64,000 nt of DNA. Origin: Ciona intestinalis (Eukaryota; Chordata; Ascidiacea; Phlebobranchia; Cionidae). Of the stretch, positions 1 to 9,599 are shown one piece after another. The stretch is taken from contig NC_020173.2 of NCBI RefSeq assembly GCF_000224145.3, positions 1,851,435 to 1,915,434 on the forward strand, read 5' to 3'. A program made the position numbers and the translations under genes. How positions within the stretch are numbered: the first letter of the stretch is position 1; the number at the start of each line of letters is the position of its first letter. The notes beneath the pieces were generated by a model. The model worked only from the letters and a program-made list of their open reading frames with translations, searched no databases and was not told where the DNA came from.

Positions 1-754
1 GAAGAAAATGGAGAACTAGTTGAAATTGGTAGGAAAGGCTGCAGCAGTATTTTTGTAATATTGTAAATAACTTGCCTACCCCCCAAAAAAATTCTTAGTA
101 GTGATTCTAGGCTAATAAACCTGTCCCGTTTTGGGATTCTTATTCTTTTTTCTCTTCCAGGTCCCAGATACACGATGACATTATCAAGGATATTATCAGG
201 CAGCTTTGGTGGTCCAATTCTCTATATTAATCCAGACTACCAGTCTCCAAATCTGGTAATACTTTGTGATTTTGTATTCAACTCCTAGTATAGTATACAC
301 TTATTCAACCGACATAGTGGGCGCCTGCCTACATGATCCAGAGGTAATGGGTTTAGTCTTCTCGCTGCTATCACTGTGGCTTTTGTCCTTGGGCAAGAGC
401 ATAACACTTAACAGCAATTTCTTAGAACCAATGGTCACTACAGACTACAGAGCTAATGGGTTAAGGCTTATCGCTGCTACCATTGTGGGCATCACACTTT
501 AACAGCAATTGCTCCAACCCAATGGTCACTAATGGGTTGTCTAAATTATCAGGCATACAGGATAAACAACCATCTATCTATTGTGTCTTAACCAAACTGT
601 GTACCAGGTTCGACATTTAGAAAAGAAAAGCTCCACAAAGTATGTTGATAATAAAGCTGCGAAGATAGACAAGAAAATGAGACGTTCAGATAAAACGTTT
701 GCAGCTGATGAAACTGACCAAGTGTTCGATACCAATTTAACTGCCGAATCATGA
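1..754 (+). CDS. BRIX1: BRIX1 ribosome biogenesis protein, 3' exons (partial at window edge)
   Basis: C-terminal part of the Brix-domain protein BRIX1, a nucleolar factor for 60S ribosomal subunit assembly. Exons read 1-28, 161-255 and 608-754, joined by GT/AG introns with consistent phase. They encode EENGELVEIG, then GPRYTMTLSRIL, SGSFGGPILYINPDYQSPNL, and a basic tail ending in VFDTNLTAES before a TGA at 752-754. The block LVEIGPR...GSFGGP.LY.NP.YQSPN is diagnostic of BRIX1 and matches the human protein at the equivalent position near the C-terminus. The 5' exons lie outside the window. The intron 256-607 holds a rearranged SINE. The end of the last exon and its 3' UTR are tandemly duplicated just downstream (661-956), but the first stop lies before the second copy, so the protein is not lengthened. 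Confidence 0.9.
311..566 (+). repeat. tRNA-like SINE, partially duplicated copy in BRIX1 intron
   Basis: Shares with the copies at 5141 and 50839 the string of motifs GAGGTAATGGGTT, CTGCTA-CACTGTGG, TTGGGCAAGA, ACACTTAACAGCAATT, CCAATGGTCACTA and TAATGGGTTGTC. The middle of the element occurs twice in tandem (about 311-445 and 446-566), so this copy is internally duplicated or two insertions have merged. Confidence 0.7.
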
Positions 755-956
755 AATAAATTTCTTTTTAAAACTTAGTGAAATTTTAATGCGTGTCGCA
801 AAAAATATGAAGATAGACAAGAAAATGAGACGTTCAGATAAAACGTTTGCAGCTGATGAAACTGACCAAGTGTTCGATACCAATTTAACTGCCGAATCAT
901 GAAATAAATTTCTTTTTAAAACTTAGTGAAATTTTAATGCGTGTCGCAAAAAATAT
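661..956 (+). repeat. 148-bp direct tandem duplication of the BRIX1 terminal exon and 3' UTR
   Basis: Positions 661-808 and 809-956 are essentially identical (period 148 bp). The unit starts inside the last BRIX1 exon (GAAGATAGACAAG), includes the stop codon and an AATAAA polyadenylation hexamer, and ends at AAAAAATATG. The second copy is therefore untranslated in the BRIX1 message but brings a second AATAAA. Confidence 0.93.
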
Positions 957-1225
957 GTAGGTAATGCATTTTTTGCATAAGCAATGAATAAGCATTTTTT
1001 TGCAAATCTGGTTAACTAAGTTTTAGAGTTTTTAACTGCCAAATCCTGAAATAAATTTGTTTCCAAAAGCGTGTCGCAGAAAATATGATCAGTATAAAAT
1101 AAATTAACATTTTTTTTGCGTATCTGGTTAAACCTAATTTTAGTTTAAATTTTTAATGCGTGTTGCATAAAATATCTGAGAAAATAAAAATAATTTTTTT
1201 TGCGAATCTGGGTACTGAATTTAGT
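957..1225 (+). repeat. Decayed further copies of the BRIX1 3' UTR repeat
   Basis: Fragments of the 661-956 unit recur in diverged form: TTTTTAACTGCCAAATCCTG with AAATAAATTTG near 1034, GCGTGTCGCAGAAAATATG near 1070, GCGTGTTGCATAAAATAT near 1158, with intervening TTTTTTTGCGTATCTGGTT-like spacers. This suggests an older, larger tandem array of which the 148-bp pair is the most recent expansion. Confidence 0.7.
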
Positions 1226-1540
1226 TTATTTACAAGTGATTGAGTAGTGAACCGAAATCAACTAACTGCTGTGTCGGCATCCAAAAACAGCTTGTGTTTC
1301 ATCACAAGTGGCATGACTTTCAAACAATCAACAAAACACAAAAAAGTATTTTTAAGTACCAAGGTACTGGTAGTGATCAATGGTGGCAGTGAATGGTATT
1401 TTTCCAATGCTTCAAATATTTGAACTTTTCAGCACTTGATCCAATTCAATGCGTCTTTGTTGCAATTTTGAGTAGAAGTATCTACAAAGAAAAAAATTAG
1501 CTGTAAAAGCGAAGACATTTTGGTATATCCTAATAATAAG
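1226..1540. other. BRIX1/SMARCD convergent intergenic spacer
   Basis: AT-rich spacer between the 3' ends of two convergent genes. No ORF, RNA gene or recognisable repeat was seen here; a MITE begins at 1541. Confidence 0.5.
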
Positions 1541-1718
1541 TATAGTACTGTGGGGTAATGGCGAATGGGAAACCTTTAGCACATAATATACAAATATTCT
1601 AAAAGTTAATAACGATTCATGAAAGTCGTGAGAATACGGTTTTATAATTCTTTAAATGTTTCTGGATTACTACTAAAATAGAATGAAAAGGTGTCCCATC
1701 TGACCCCACCCTACTATA
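1541..1718. mobile_element. MITE, GTAGGGTGGGG family, copy 1 (decayed left end)
   Basis: Left end TAGTACTGTGGGGTAATGG with TTTAGCACATAATAT, core GTGAGAATACGGTTTTATAA, and right end GGTGTCCCATC-TGACCCCACC followed by CTACTATA, the reverse complement of the family left end. The left end has diverged from the family consensus. Non-autonomous; no coding capacity. Confidence 0.8.
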
Positions 1719-1776
1719 TACCTCAACATGTTTTTAATATTAAACTTATATATAGCTGACAGATTCTTTCATTCAT

Positions 1777-4700
1777 CTACTTTTGCTTCAAAATGACCAA
1801 CCTGTTCACAGCTTCCTGAGACCATGGAGCATAATAATAATCTGCCAATCTTTCCTCTTCCTTGTTTCCAGTCGCATCAGTCATCGTCTTCAAGTCTTTT
1901 GTTTGAGATGAAATCCAGTCAGCGATAAATTCCTGAATTAAAATATAGTATTCGTTACAGACAACTCTAAATACCAGAATATAGCACAAGCACATACACA
2001 TAGAGTCTATATAACATGTTGTTTGTGTGTATGTGCTCTGTATAGCATGTTGCTTGCATTTATGAGCAGTATAGTATTAGTATATGTAATTTATTGTGGT
2101 ATTTAGAGTTGTCCTTCAATAGCACCCAAAATCCAATATTTCTTGATCTTGTTTTAACAAATAACAATACATTTGCGAAGCTATTGTTAATAATTTTGTA
2201 ATATTGTTCGTTTAATACCGATGGGAGGAAAAACTAAACATGTCTTGTCTTACCTCACTAATCTTTGTGTTCATAATCATATTGTAATATATAAATACTT
2301 ACACATCTGCATGGCAAAAAATAAATATGGTATCTTTTAATATTGTGTAGATATGAAAAAAAATATATATAACTAACAAAGTTACATATGTGCTGGTAAC
2401 TTATAAGCGATTACAAGGTGTATGAAACAGACCACTGGTGTTATAACAATGGCTTTCATACTTCGCCACAAAAAAACAGCACATGTTTCTGCCCTTAAAA
2501 ATAAACACTAAGTTTCCACACCTGTGGATTATCAGAAAATCCCATGTAGAACTCCCTCTGTATACGGTGCTGCTTAACATTGGCCACTGTGTCATGAATC
2601 CTGCGTTCAAGATCTGCAATATCTTGCTGACTTGCAGATGAGAGCAAGAAAGAACTCATCTGTGTTTTCAGTGTATCATCAATCTCAACCTGATAATAAA
2701 ATCATCATTTATTATTTGCAACAAAACTTGTTTATGGATCTATAAGCACAACTATTTTAAATAAAATACAGGAGAGGCCGAGATAGTTAGATGCGCATAC
2801 TGATAAAATAAATGTGGTTTTAAAATAATGCTTATATGATAGCTGCTATGACAATGTATTCAAAAGAGAGTTTGAATAGAACATAAAGCACAAAAATATG
2901 ACGGACAACACACATAGTGTTTTATGACTAACACTAAAAAAGTGACATATATTAGGTCACTTATACTTCAGTGTTTGGTGTCATAGGCATATCATTAAAA
3001 GAGCCTGGCTGGGGTGACACTGACACAATGTGATTTTTGACCCAAGTTTTATACATAAAACAGGTTTTACGCTGCTAATTGTCTATACAAATCAGCAGAG
3101 CAAAAGTATATTGCATTCACCAAATTAATAAATGAGTAAGATGGCCTATGTTTATATGATAAGTTGACGACTAGTGTAACTGTATTTTAACATTGTAATA
3201 AAATGTGACATCATGTAGTCCACGCAATTGTATGTCAAACATGTTTTTTTTAAAATGTCCCCACCTCAATATCATAACAAGCTTGTTTTTTCGCATCAGC
3301 AGGATCTACACTGATCACATGCTGGATGACAATGGGGTCCGGAGGATGCAGAAGAGGTTGAAGAAGCTGAGGAACATCCGCAAATCTGATCCGAGACTTC
3401 CCAAGTAATTGTTCCAAGTAAGGATCACAATTGATTATCTCTCGTTCGTGATTGTCCTGAATAGAAAAAATTATAAAACTATTATTTTTAGTAAAATATT
3501 CATGTGAGTTTAAGTTTTTAAAAGTCAAATGTAACTGTGTTTCCCTTGTTTTTATACCAAAAATTTGTTACGATAGTAAAATGTAAACACACTATTACGA
3601 TGCATACTATCTTAGAAAAGTTTTTTAAAACTTTTAGAACAGAATGAATGAATGAATAAAATTTATTTCGTCTCTTCGGTCACAATAACCAAGAACAAGA
3701 GAGTTGACAAAAGCGAGAAGACGGTAGTAGCTGTAACACAACAGTGGTTAAAACAGACTTAATGATAAAAATAGAAAGAATTTCTTGGATAAAAGATGTA
3801 ACAGTTTCACCCTACAGACGATACAATGTCAAAATTAAATAAATCACATTTAAATAAACATACTAAAGTTCTAATTGGAAGAAAAGTGTGGGTAAGGACA
3901 CAGTCCATACAATGTGCCATATTTCACACCCCTTCTTTTAACATTATGTACCTGTAAGTTATGAGTTTTGATGTACTGCCATAACCCCTGTATTATGACT
4001 GGTCTAGACTGTGTATGGATACCAAGCAAACGTGCAAGACGACTATCAAGTTTAAACTGTGGTGGAAGATAGTTGAGCATGAAGAGCATCGTGCATCTTA
4101 CATTCTTATCTCCCTGTCTCTTAACCTGGAAGACATTTTTTTTTTTTTTTTTATTAGTGTTAGTATAGAGTTTCAGCAAAAACCTTCTTTTGTAAAACTC
4201 TTTTTTATAAGTGTTTTTTTGTAACATTTCTTTAAAAAAATGAGTAAAGAATTTAAAAAAGATTTATAGTTTGGTGGTTAGCAAGAAGCCATTAAGCAGG
4301 CATAAAACACAGTTACATTTTAAAAAGTTTAATAAGTGGCCACTTTTCACTAGTTGTACCAGTACCCACTCAAATGTACAACGAGTTGAAAATCAAACCT
4401 GAAATCCATCAGTTTCCTGAGTAGTTTGTGTACGATGCCACTCAACTAAGTGATTATCCGGCCCATACAAGTCCTTGTCCAATTCAATGACGAGACTTTT
4501 GAAAAACGAGGAAAATTTCCGCTTGTGTTTTGTTTCATGTCGATTGGAAGGGTTGGGTTGTGGGAGGTCGAGCAGACGACCTTCAACCCTCAGCTCCCAT
4601 GATGCCTAAGATTGGGAAGGTTACAACTTTGTAACTAATACACTGACAATTTTCTTTGTCTTTTAGTGTTTTCAAAAATCAAAATGCCAAAATGGTATAC

Positions 4701-6148
4701 ACTAAACAGCACAGCATAAATTAAAAGTTATTCACAGAAAATCAAAATCATTTTTTTAAAACTGAAAACAGTTGCTTTACATGATTTTCACAGTCTATAC
4801 ACCAAGCTAAGCAGTAATTGCAGTTCTGCTGGTACTTAATTACTTATACTCATTAGCTCCAGCAACCAGTAATGCAACTTATGGCTTAACTGTTTAACAT
4901 TAATTAAAAACAAATACATCAATCTGAAACATAACCTTTTACCTTTGCTGTTTCTTCCTTTGCATCACTGTCAGTTTTAGCCGGAAAAAACTGGTTTGAG
5001 ATGAACACGCGAAGCTTGCGTTTCACTTTAACCGGTCGCTTCAAAGCTTCCTGGATGTCCAACCTCTTTCTCATGATCGTGGAATCGAGTTTGCGTTCAA
5101 ATGCAAGAAGATCCATGTATGCCTATAATATGATAAGAATTGTAGCACAGTTTGTTAGCGTGCCTGCCTCCAACCTAGAGGTAATGGGTTCAAGGCTTGT
5201 TGTTGCTACCACTGTGGGCGTATGTGTCTTTGGGCAAGACACTTAACGACCTTTGCTCCAACCCAGTGGTCACTAATGGGTTGTCCAAATTATCAGTGAC
5301 ACAAAAAAAAGAAAAATAATCCCCCCCCCCTAAAATTTTCACCCACAAAGTGACATACTTGGTAACTCGTAAGCCTGCATGAGGTGTTTAAAACAGAACA
5401 GCCAAGTTAAATCGACTGTCATTTTCCAGCCATTCAAGGATAAAGTAAGTTACATACATTCATTCAATTGGGAGCCAGTCACAGATGGTTAGCAATTGTT
5501 AATGGTAGTGCTAATTGGTATCATATATTTTCCAAAAACTGTTCTTGCGATATTTAAATTAACATTAAGCCATGAAAAATTTTCGGACATTGCGGACAAA
5601 ACATTGTCCACGCTAGTTGTAAAACTAAGTCCTTGAATAAAGGTTAAGTTGTTATTATTTTTTAACTTAAATAACAAATATATACCTGTGACTCTGGAAC
5701 AAGATCTCGAACAGACTGAGGAAGAACTTTATCCGATAATTTCTTCTTTTTGGTGAAAACTTGTTTGTTTCTTTAAAAAAAAAATTTATGCAGAAAATAA
5801 ATTTTTAGACAAAAAAAATTTAAATAAAATAAATTTTAAATAAAAAATCGCTGATGAATAGCCTTCTACACAACACAACTACTTAACTCTGCAGTGCAAT
5901 ACCATTAGCTAGAATGTGATATAACAAGTAACATTTTAAACAAAATGTTACCTTATATCTGCTTGTGAGCTTGAAATAGGTGTTGCATTAGTCTGGTGGG
6001 ACACACCAGGTCTCTTGCGTGGGGGTTCGGTTCGTGAGGGGCTGTTATGCATGGACGGGCTCGGAAAGGGTGAGGATGACCCACTGGGTCTAGCTCTACT
6101 GTAGTAAGGGGACTGGCCATGATATTGTGTCCTTGGGATTTGATTCAT
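1777..6148 (-). CDS. SMARCD1: SMARCD (BAF60) subunit of SWI/SNF chromatin remodelling complex
   Basis: BAF60-family subunit that links transcription factors to SWI/SNF (BAF/PBAF) in the nucleus. Eight coding exons on the minus strand: 5952-6148, 5686-5770, 4943-5122, 4399-4605, 3952-4125, 3265-3456, 2522-2689 and 1777-1932. Phases agree and total 452 residues (human SMARCD1 is about 515; the difference is in the proline/glycine-rich N-terminus). Diagnostic strings are [61 protein letters not shown] and [13 protein letters not shown]. The SWIB/MDM2 domain is near residues 230-310 ([37 protein letters not shown]). The C-terminus contains [11 protein letters not shown] and ends soon after WSQEAVNRL, shorter than in vertebrates. 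Vertebrates have three paralogues; the sequence looks pre-duplicate, so the number in the symbol is nominal. SINE fragments lie in introns. Confidence 0.95.
2392..2465 (+). repeat. SINE 3'-tail fragment in last SMARCD intron
   Basis: GCTGGTAACTTATAAGCG, GGTGTATGAAACAGA and GGTGTTATAACAATGGC match the tail region of the SINE seen at 5141-5460 and, inverted, at 19662-19803. Only the tail is present. Confidence 0.6.
3640..3760. repeat. Possible LINE-type 3' tail fragment in SMARCD intron
   Basis: GAATGAATGAATGAATAAAA followed by TTTATTTCGTCTCTTCGGTC looks like the short repetitive tail and 3' UTR of a non-LTR element. No reverse-transcriptase reading frame is present, so this is only a weak suggestion. 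Confidence 0.25.
5141..5460 (+). mobile_element. tRNA-like SINE, near-complete copy in SMARCD intron 2
   Basis: Head TTGTTAGCGTGCCTGCCTCC, B-box-like GGGTTCAAGGC, body CACTGTGGGCGTATGTG, GGGCAAGACACTTAACG, CCCAGTGGTCACTAATGGG, an A-rich linker and C-run, then the tail GGTAACTCGTAAGCCTGC, GAGGTGTTTAAAACAGAACA and GGATAAAGTAAGTTACAT. The head resembles a tRNA promoter, indicating a Pol III SINE. It starts about 17 bp from the splice acceptor of SMARCD exon 3. Ciona is reported to have a composite SINE; identity with that family is an inference. Confidence 0.75.
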
Positions 6149-6559
6149 GTTTGAAATAAATTTTAAATGAAATTCCTAAACAGAAATTCTTAAAAGCTCT
6201 ATAAAACATCAGTATATATATTATACTCTTAAAACTAGTTTCTAATGAACTAAATTATATTTTGTGCAAAAAAAATAAATAAGCAATGACGTAAAAGCTC
6301 AGCCTCTATATAATTTATATACCTAAATTGGGGGGGGGAAACACATAAAACAAAACAGTGCTAAAAAGTTGCACTACCGGGAGAAAAAATAGTGTGTTAA
6401 AACAGTAATACAATCTAAACAGAAATTAAAACAGTTATAAACTTAATAAAAGAAGCTTTCGTACTTTTACAAAATTTAACCAATTGCCATCAGTATAGCA
6501 GCAAACCACTGGTAGGCTAATCTAAAAGTATGAGTTACAAATGCATCATATAAAATAAT
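6149..6559. other. Upstream region of SMARCD
   Basis: AT-rich DNA between the SMARCD start and an assembly gap. It should hold the SMARCD promoter and 5' UTR and part of the MIIP 3' flank. I see no clear core-promoter motif, ORF or repeat in it. Confidence 0.4.
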
Positions 6560-6609
6560 NNNNNNNNNNNNNNNNNNNNNNNNNNNNNNNNNNNNNNNNN
6601 NNNNNNNNN
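6560..6609. other. Assembly gap (50 N)
   Basis: Run of 50 undetermined bases, immediately left of a MITE copy. A multicopy repeat at the contig edge is a plausible cause of the break. Confidence 0.99.
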
Positions 6610-6805
6610 TTTAGTAGGGTGGGGGAAGATGGGACACCTTTCGTTTAGTTTTCTCTTTCCATTTGGTAGTAAACAAAGAACATTCAATGAATTATAAAAC
6701 CGTATCCTCACGACTTCCACAGACCGTTGTTAATTGTTTAAAACACGATCAGGCTATTTGGATATTATGTATTAAAGGTGTCCCATCTTCCCCCACCCTA
6801 CTATA
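6610..6805. mobile_element. MITE, GTAGGGTGGGG family, copy 2
   Basis: Well-kept copy with left end TTTAGTAGGGTGGGGGAAGA then TGGGACACC, and right end GGTGTCCCATCTTCCCCC then ACCCTACTATA: near-perfect terminal inverted repeats of about 28 bp. The internal sequence includes GGTAGTAAACAAAGAACATT and AACACGATCAGG-TATTTGG. It lies between MIIP and SMARCD, right of the assembly gap. Confidence 0.92.
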
Positions 6806-6859
6806 ACAGTTTAAAAAGTGTTATAATGAGCTATTTATAACAAATGTATTAGTATTCCA

Positions 6860-8149
6860 TTATGTCCTTATTTGATTCCTCATTTTTAACAGTTTATACT
6901 GTATAGAATAGGACTCGTCCAGGAAACTGTTGGATTTTCTTTGAGTTTTTTTCTGTGGAACTGGAACTTGGCCAGATTTGATCTGAAGACCTGTCAGATT
7001 TTCCTCCGGTCGCATGGAAGAGCGGAGATCAAGGGTGGAGTAAGATTCGGATGCGGGATCTCGTTTCGGAGGAGCTTTTGTCTGGCATCCCATCATACAG
7101 TGATCGGGAAGAGCAAGAGAGTCAGCTCCGCTTGTGAATTTGCTTCTGTGTATTAGCTTTAGACGTTGCGGTGACATTAAAGCGGATTTTGGAATGCTGA
7201 CTCTTATGTACCTGGGTGACTGTGAAGTCCCAGGCTCCATAGAATCACTAGGATCAACAGGAACAGGGAATAATCGTTTGTTGATAGTGAAATTAACGAT
7301 CCGAGGATCCCGAGTATCACTTGGATCCGGACTCTTTTCTGACATCTTTTCTCCAGTAAATTTTGGCAAATTTGTGATTGAAGATTTCGGTGTTTTGACC
7401 ATTTCATTCCATTGTTTCCTGCTATGGCATGACGAGCGATTAAATTTTCTGAACTCGTTTATTTCATCCAAGTATGAATCTGAGAAATCGAGTTCCGGAT
7501 TCTCGTTTTCTACGACTCCAGCGATCCAATCGTAACCAAGAAGAGGAGGAGAGGATCTTTCCTCCAAACCTGCTGGGGAGCAAAAAGAATCAACCTTTGA
7601 GGTGGAGGACTTAAAAGTGACACGAGGATGCTGGTTTTCTTCCTCATCATGATGAGGAGCATTGAGAAGAATCGATTTTGGCTTTTTCATTGAATCAGTG
7701 GCTCTATAAGGACGATTGTTTCCGGAATTTGTCAGCAATGGATTATTTGTGGGGGTTTCTGAGAAAACTAAATTTTTCTTTTTCTCAATTTGACTGTTTA
7801 AAAAACTTGAAATGATAGGGTATTTTCCTTGTAAATTTTCATCATATTTGGGAGATTTTACAGGAGACGGTAAGTCGACATTTCTTTTGCCTTTATTTTG
7901 GAATTTTGCACCGGGTGATTTTGCCATGCGGTGTTTTGCTTCTGAAATTAATTTTCCAGATTGTCGCAATGCATCGTTATCCCAATTATTAAAATTTACT
8001 GTTGAAGTAAGAGGGGCAGACGATAAAGCATCCAGGTTAGAATGTTTTGCAGCTATGATAAGACTACAAATGTCTTGTTGTGATTTTCGTAAACGATCCA
8101 GCAAATTTTTGTTTGCCTCTCGTAATTCAAGGTGACTAAGATCGGACAT
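6860..8149 (-). CDS. MIIP: MIIP-like protein (migration and invasion-inhibitory protein homologue), single exon
   Basis: Uninterrupted 429-codon frame from ATG at 8149 to TAA at 6860. Three segments match vertebrate MIIP (about 388 residues) in order: PRVTFK near residue 175, LLGYDWIAG with a following NEFRKFNR-type segment near 203-240 (human has YLGYDWIAG, LQEFRETNK), and INKRLFPVPVDPSD with YIRVSIPKSAL, IHRRK-like HRSKF, and DSLALPDHCMMGC near 290-360 (human has VNRRLFPVPVDP, HVRVSIPLSI, DTLALPRHCLLGW). The start MSDLSHLELREANKNLLDRL is a short leucine-rich helix like the MIIP N-terminus. The rest is serine/lysine-rich and likely disordered. In mammals MIIP binds IGFBP2 and other partners and restrains migration; whether this holds in a tunicate is unknown. 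Lack of introns is unusual beside its neighbours. Confidence 0.82.
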   Translation of the reverse strand: MSDLSHLELREANKNLLDRLRKSQQDICSLIIAAKHSNLDALSSAPLTSTVNFNNWDNDALRQSGKLISEAKHRMAKSPGAKFQNKGKRNVDLPSPVKSPKYDENLQGKYPIISSFLNSQIEKKKNLVFSETPTNNPLLTNSGNNRPYRATDSMKKPKSILLNAPHHDEEENQHPRVTFKSSTSKVDSFCSPAGLEERSSPPLLGYDWIAGVVENENPELDFSDSYLDEINEFRKFNRSSCHSRKQWNEMVKTPKSSITNLPKFTGEKMSEKSPDPSDTRDPRIVNFTINKRLFPVPVDPSDSMEPGTSQSPRYIRVSIPKSALMSPQRLKLIHRSKFTSGADSLALPDHCMMGCQTKAPPKRDPASESYSTLDLRSSMRPEENLTGLQIKSGQVPVPQKKTQRKSNSFLDESYSIQYKLLKMRNQIRT

Positions 8150-9599
8150 TTTTGCAGTTTATTTATTTGACACTGTTTATAAAAAGGTGTTATGTTATTG
8201 ATGTAGGTCTAGTAAATTACGTACAACGTATTTTTAAAACGGTGGTAATAAACTTACGGGTGCTAGTGAAGAGTCTCCCCCCCCACCTTATTTGCTAACC
8301 ACTAACCCCTAACCACCAACCCCTATGACCACTAAATACTAACCCCTAACCACCAACCTCTATGACCACTAACTACTAACCCCTATAACCACTAACCCCC
8401 TAACCATCAACACCTAACCCCCTAACCAAGGGGCTAGAGGTTAGTGGTTAGCAAATAAGGTGGGGGGGGGAGATTCTTCACTAGCACCAACTTACGGCGC
8501 ATACTGTTTTAATGGTGAATTTACTTACTATAAACGTACGCTTAAATATTAAGTAATTGGTTAAAATAAGCTTTAAGTAAGAACTTCAGTAGAAACTTAA
8601 CTTTATTAGTTTTTATTTTGAGATAATAACGAAAACTTTTAAAATTTATTCATTCTGTCACGCTTGACAGATTATGCGTGTTTTTCAATAAAAATATTAT
8701 ACACACAATGGCCCTGGTTTTACGGTGTGGGGAGTAAAAAAATTAGCCATGATTGTTTGAAGAAATTAGTTTGGAGTTGACAGTACTGCTATAAACTGAA
8801 ATAAAATCTATCGTTCTAAAATCTAAATAAGAAAAATAATATATTGCCTGAAAAAGAACAATTATAAGAGAACACAGCGTTTTGGTTTTCAGTACTACAT
8901 CAAGGTTCAATGTGTGTAACAAATGCGTCTAAACCAAAGTACATAGTGATTTCTATGGACTTTGGTCTACACTAGAGTCCACTCTGGTCCACGCAATATA
9001 TTATACAAATACGCAAGATAATTAGTCCCCCTACCACCCTTCCCTCAGGTAAATAGACGCTATATAGGGACTTTTGATCATTTAAGTCTTCGTAAAAAAT
9101 CTTCTCTTCATTTATCTCTCCAACTCCCCCCCGTTTTTAAATAGGAAATATTGACAACAATAAAAGTACACTACGTAGATTGGCGTTTATTGTGGTATCA
9201 TCGTGTTTCTCGTATGTAGCCTATAGGCAACACCGCAGCATTAACTAAGCGATGGGACGAAAGCAAGATAACACAAATCAAATAAATAAATTAGCACTAA
9301 GAATGTTAACAAACAATGAAAAGCACAATAAAGATGAATATAGCAAAGTGATAAAACAATACGAAAAGCGTTTCGAAGTAATTTCAGGGGTGGTACATTG
9401 TGCGACACAATATGACAGAACTATATACTATACCTCAAGCAATTTTAACTTGTGCTAAAAAATGGAAAACGTACCACTGAAACTGGTCACCAAAACCTAA
9501 ATTTGGACCCTAATTTGAACCTAACGCATTCGGGGACCAAACTATGTGCAACGATTAAAGCAGCTACAATAGAACGGTTCTAACACAAGCATAGTGACA
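8150..9599. other. Intergenic: MIIP upstream region and 3' flank of the membrane-protein gene
   Basis: Contains the fold-back MITE at 8259-8488 and otherwise AT-rich DNA. A 68-codon frame at 9252-9458 matches nothing I recognise and has no codon or domain support. No RNA gene was seen. Confidence 0.5.
8259..8488. mobile_element. Fold-back hAT-like MITE (GGTGCTAGTG family), copy 1, with 8-bp TSD
   Basis: Inverted ends GGTGCTAGTGAAGAGTCT and, reversed, GGTGCTAGTGAAGAATCT, followed on both arms by C/G runs and TTATTTGCTAACCACTAACC. The centre is an array of CTAACCCCTAACCACCAACC-like units. The element is flanked by the direct repeat AACTTACG at 8251-8258 and 8489-8496, an 8-bp target duplication typical of hAT transposons. 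No coding capacity. Confidence 0.92.

Noticed and set aside
5141-5460. A functional tRNA gene at the SINE heads
   Set aside because: A- and B-box-like motifs are present, but no cloverleaf with acceptor stem and anticodon arm can be drawn; the copies are dispersed repeats.
7134-7535. 133-codon plus-strand frame opposite MIIP
   Set aside because: Shadow of the MIIP coding strand; the MIIP frame has clear conserved blocks.
1777-8149. MIIP and SMARCD as a trans-spliced operon
   Set aside because: Same orientation, but about 700 bp plus a gap and a MITE separate them, far more than the tiny spacing typical of Ciona operons.
9252-9458. 68-codon frame between MIIP and the membrane-protein gene
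   Set aside because: No homology recognised, no splice or promoter context, and length within chance for this sequence.
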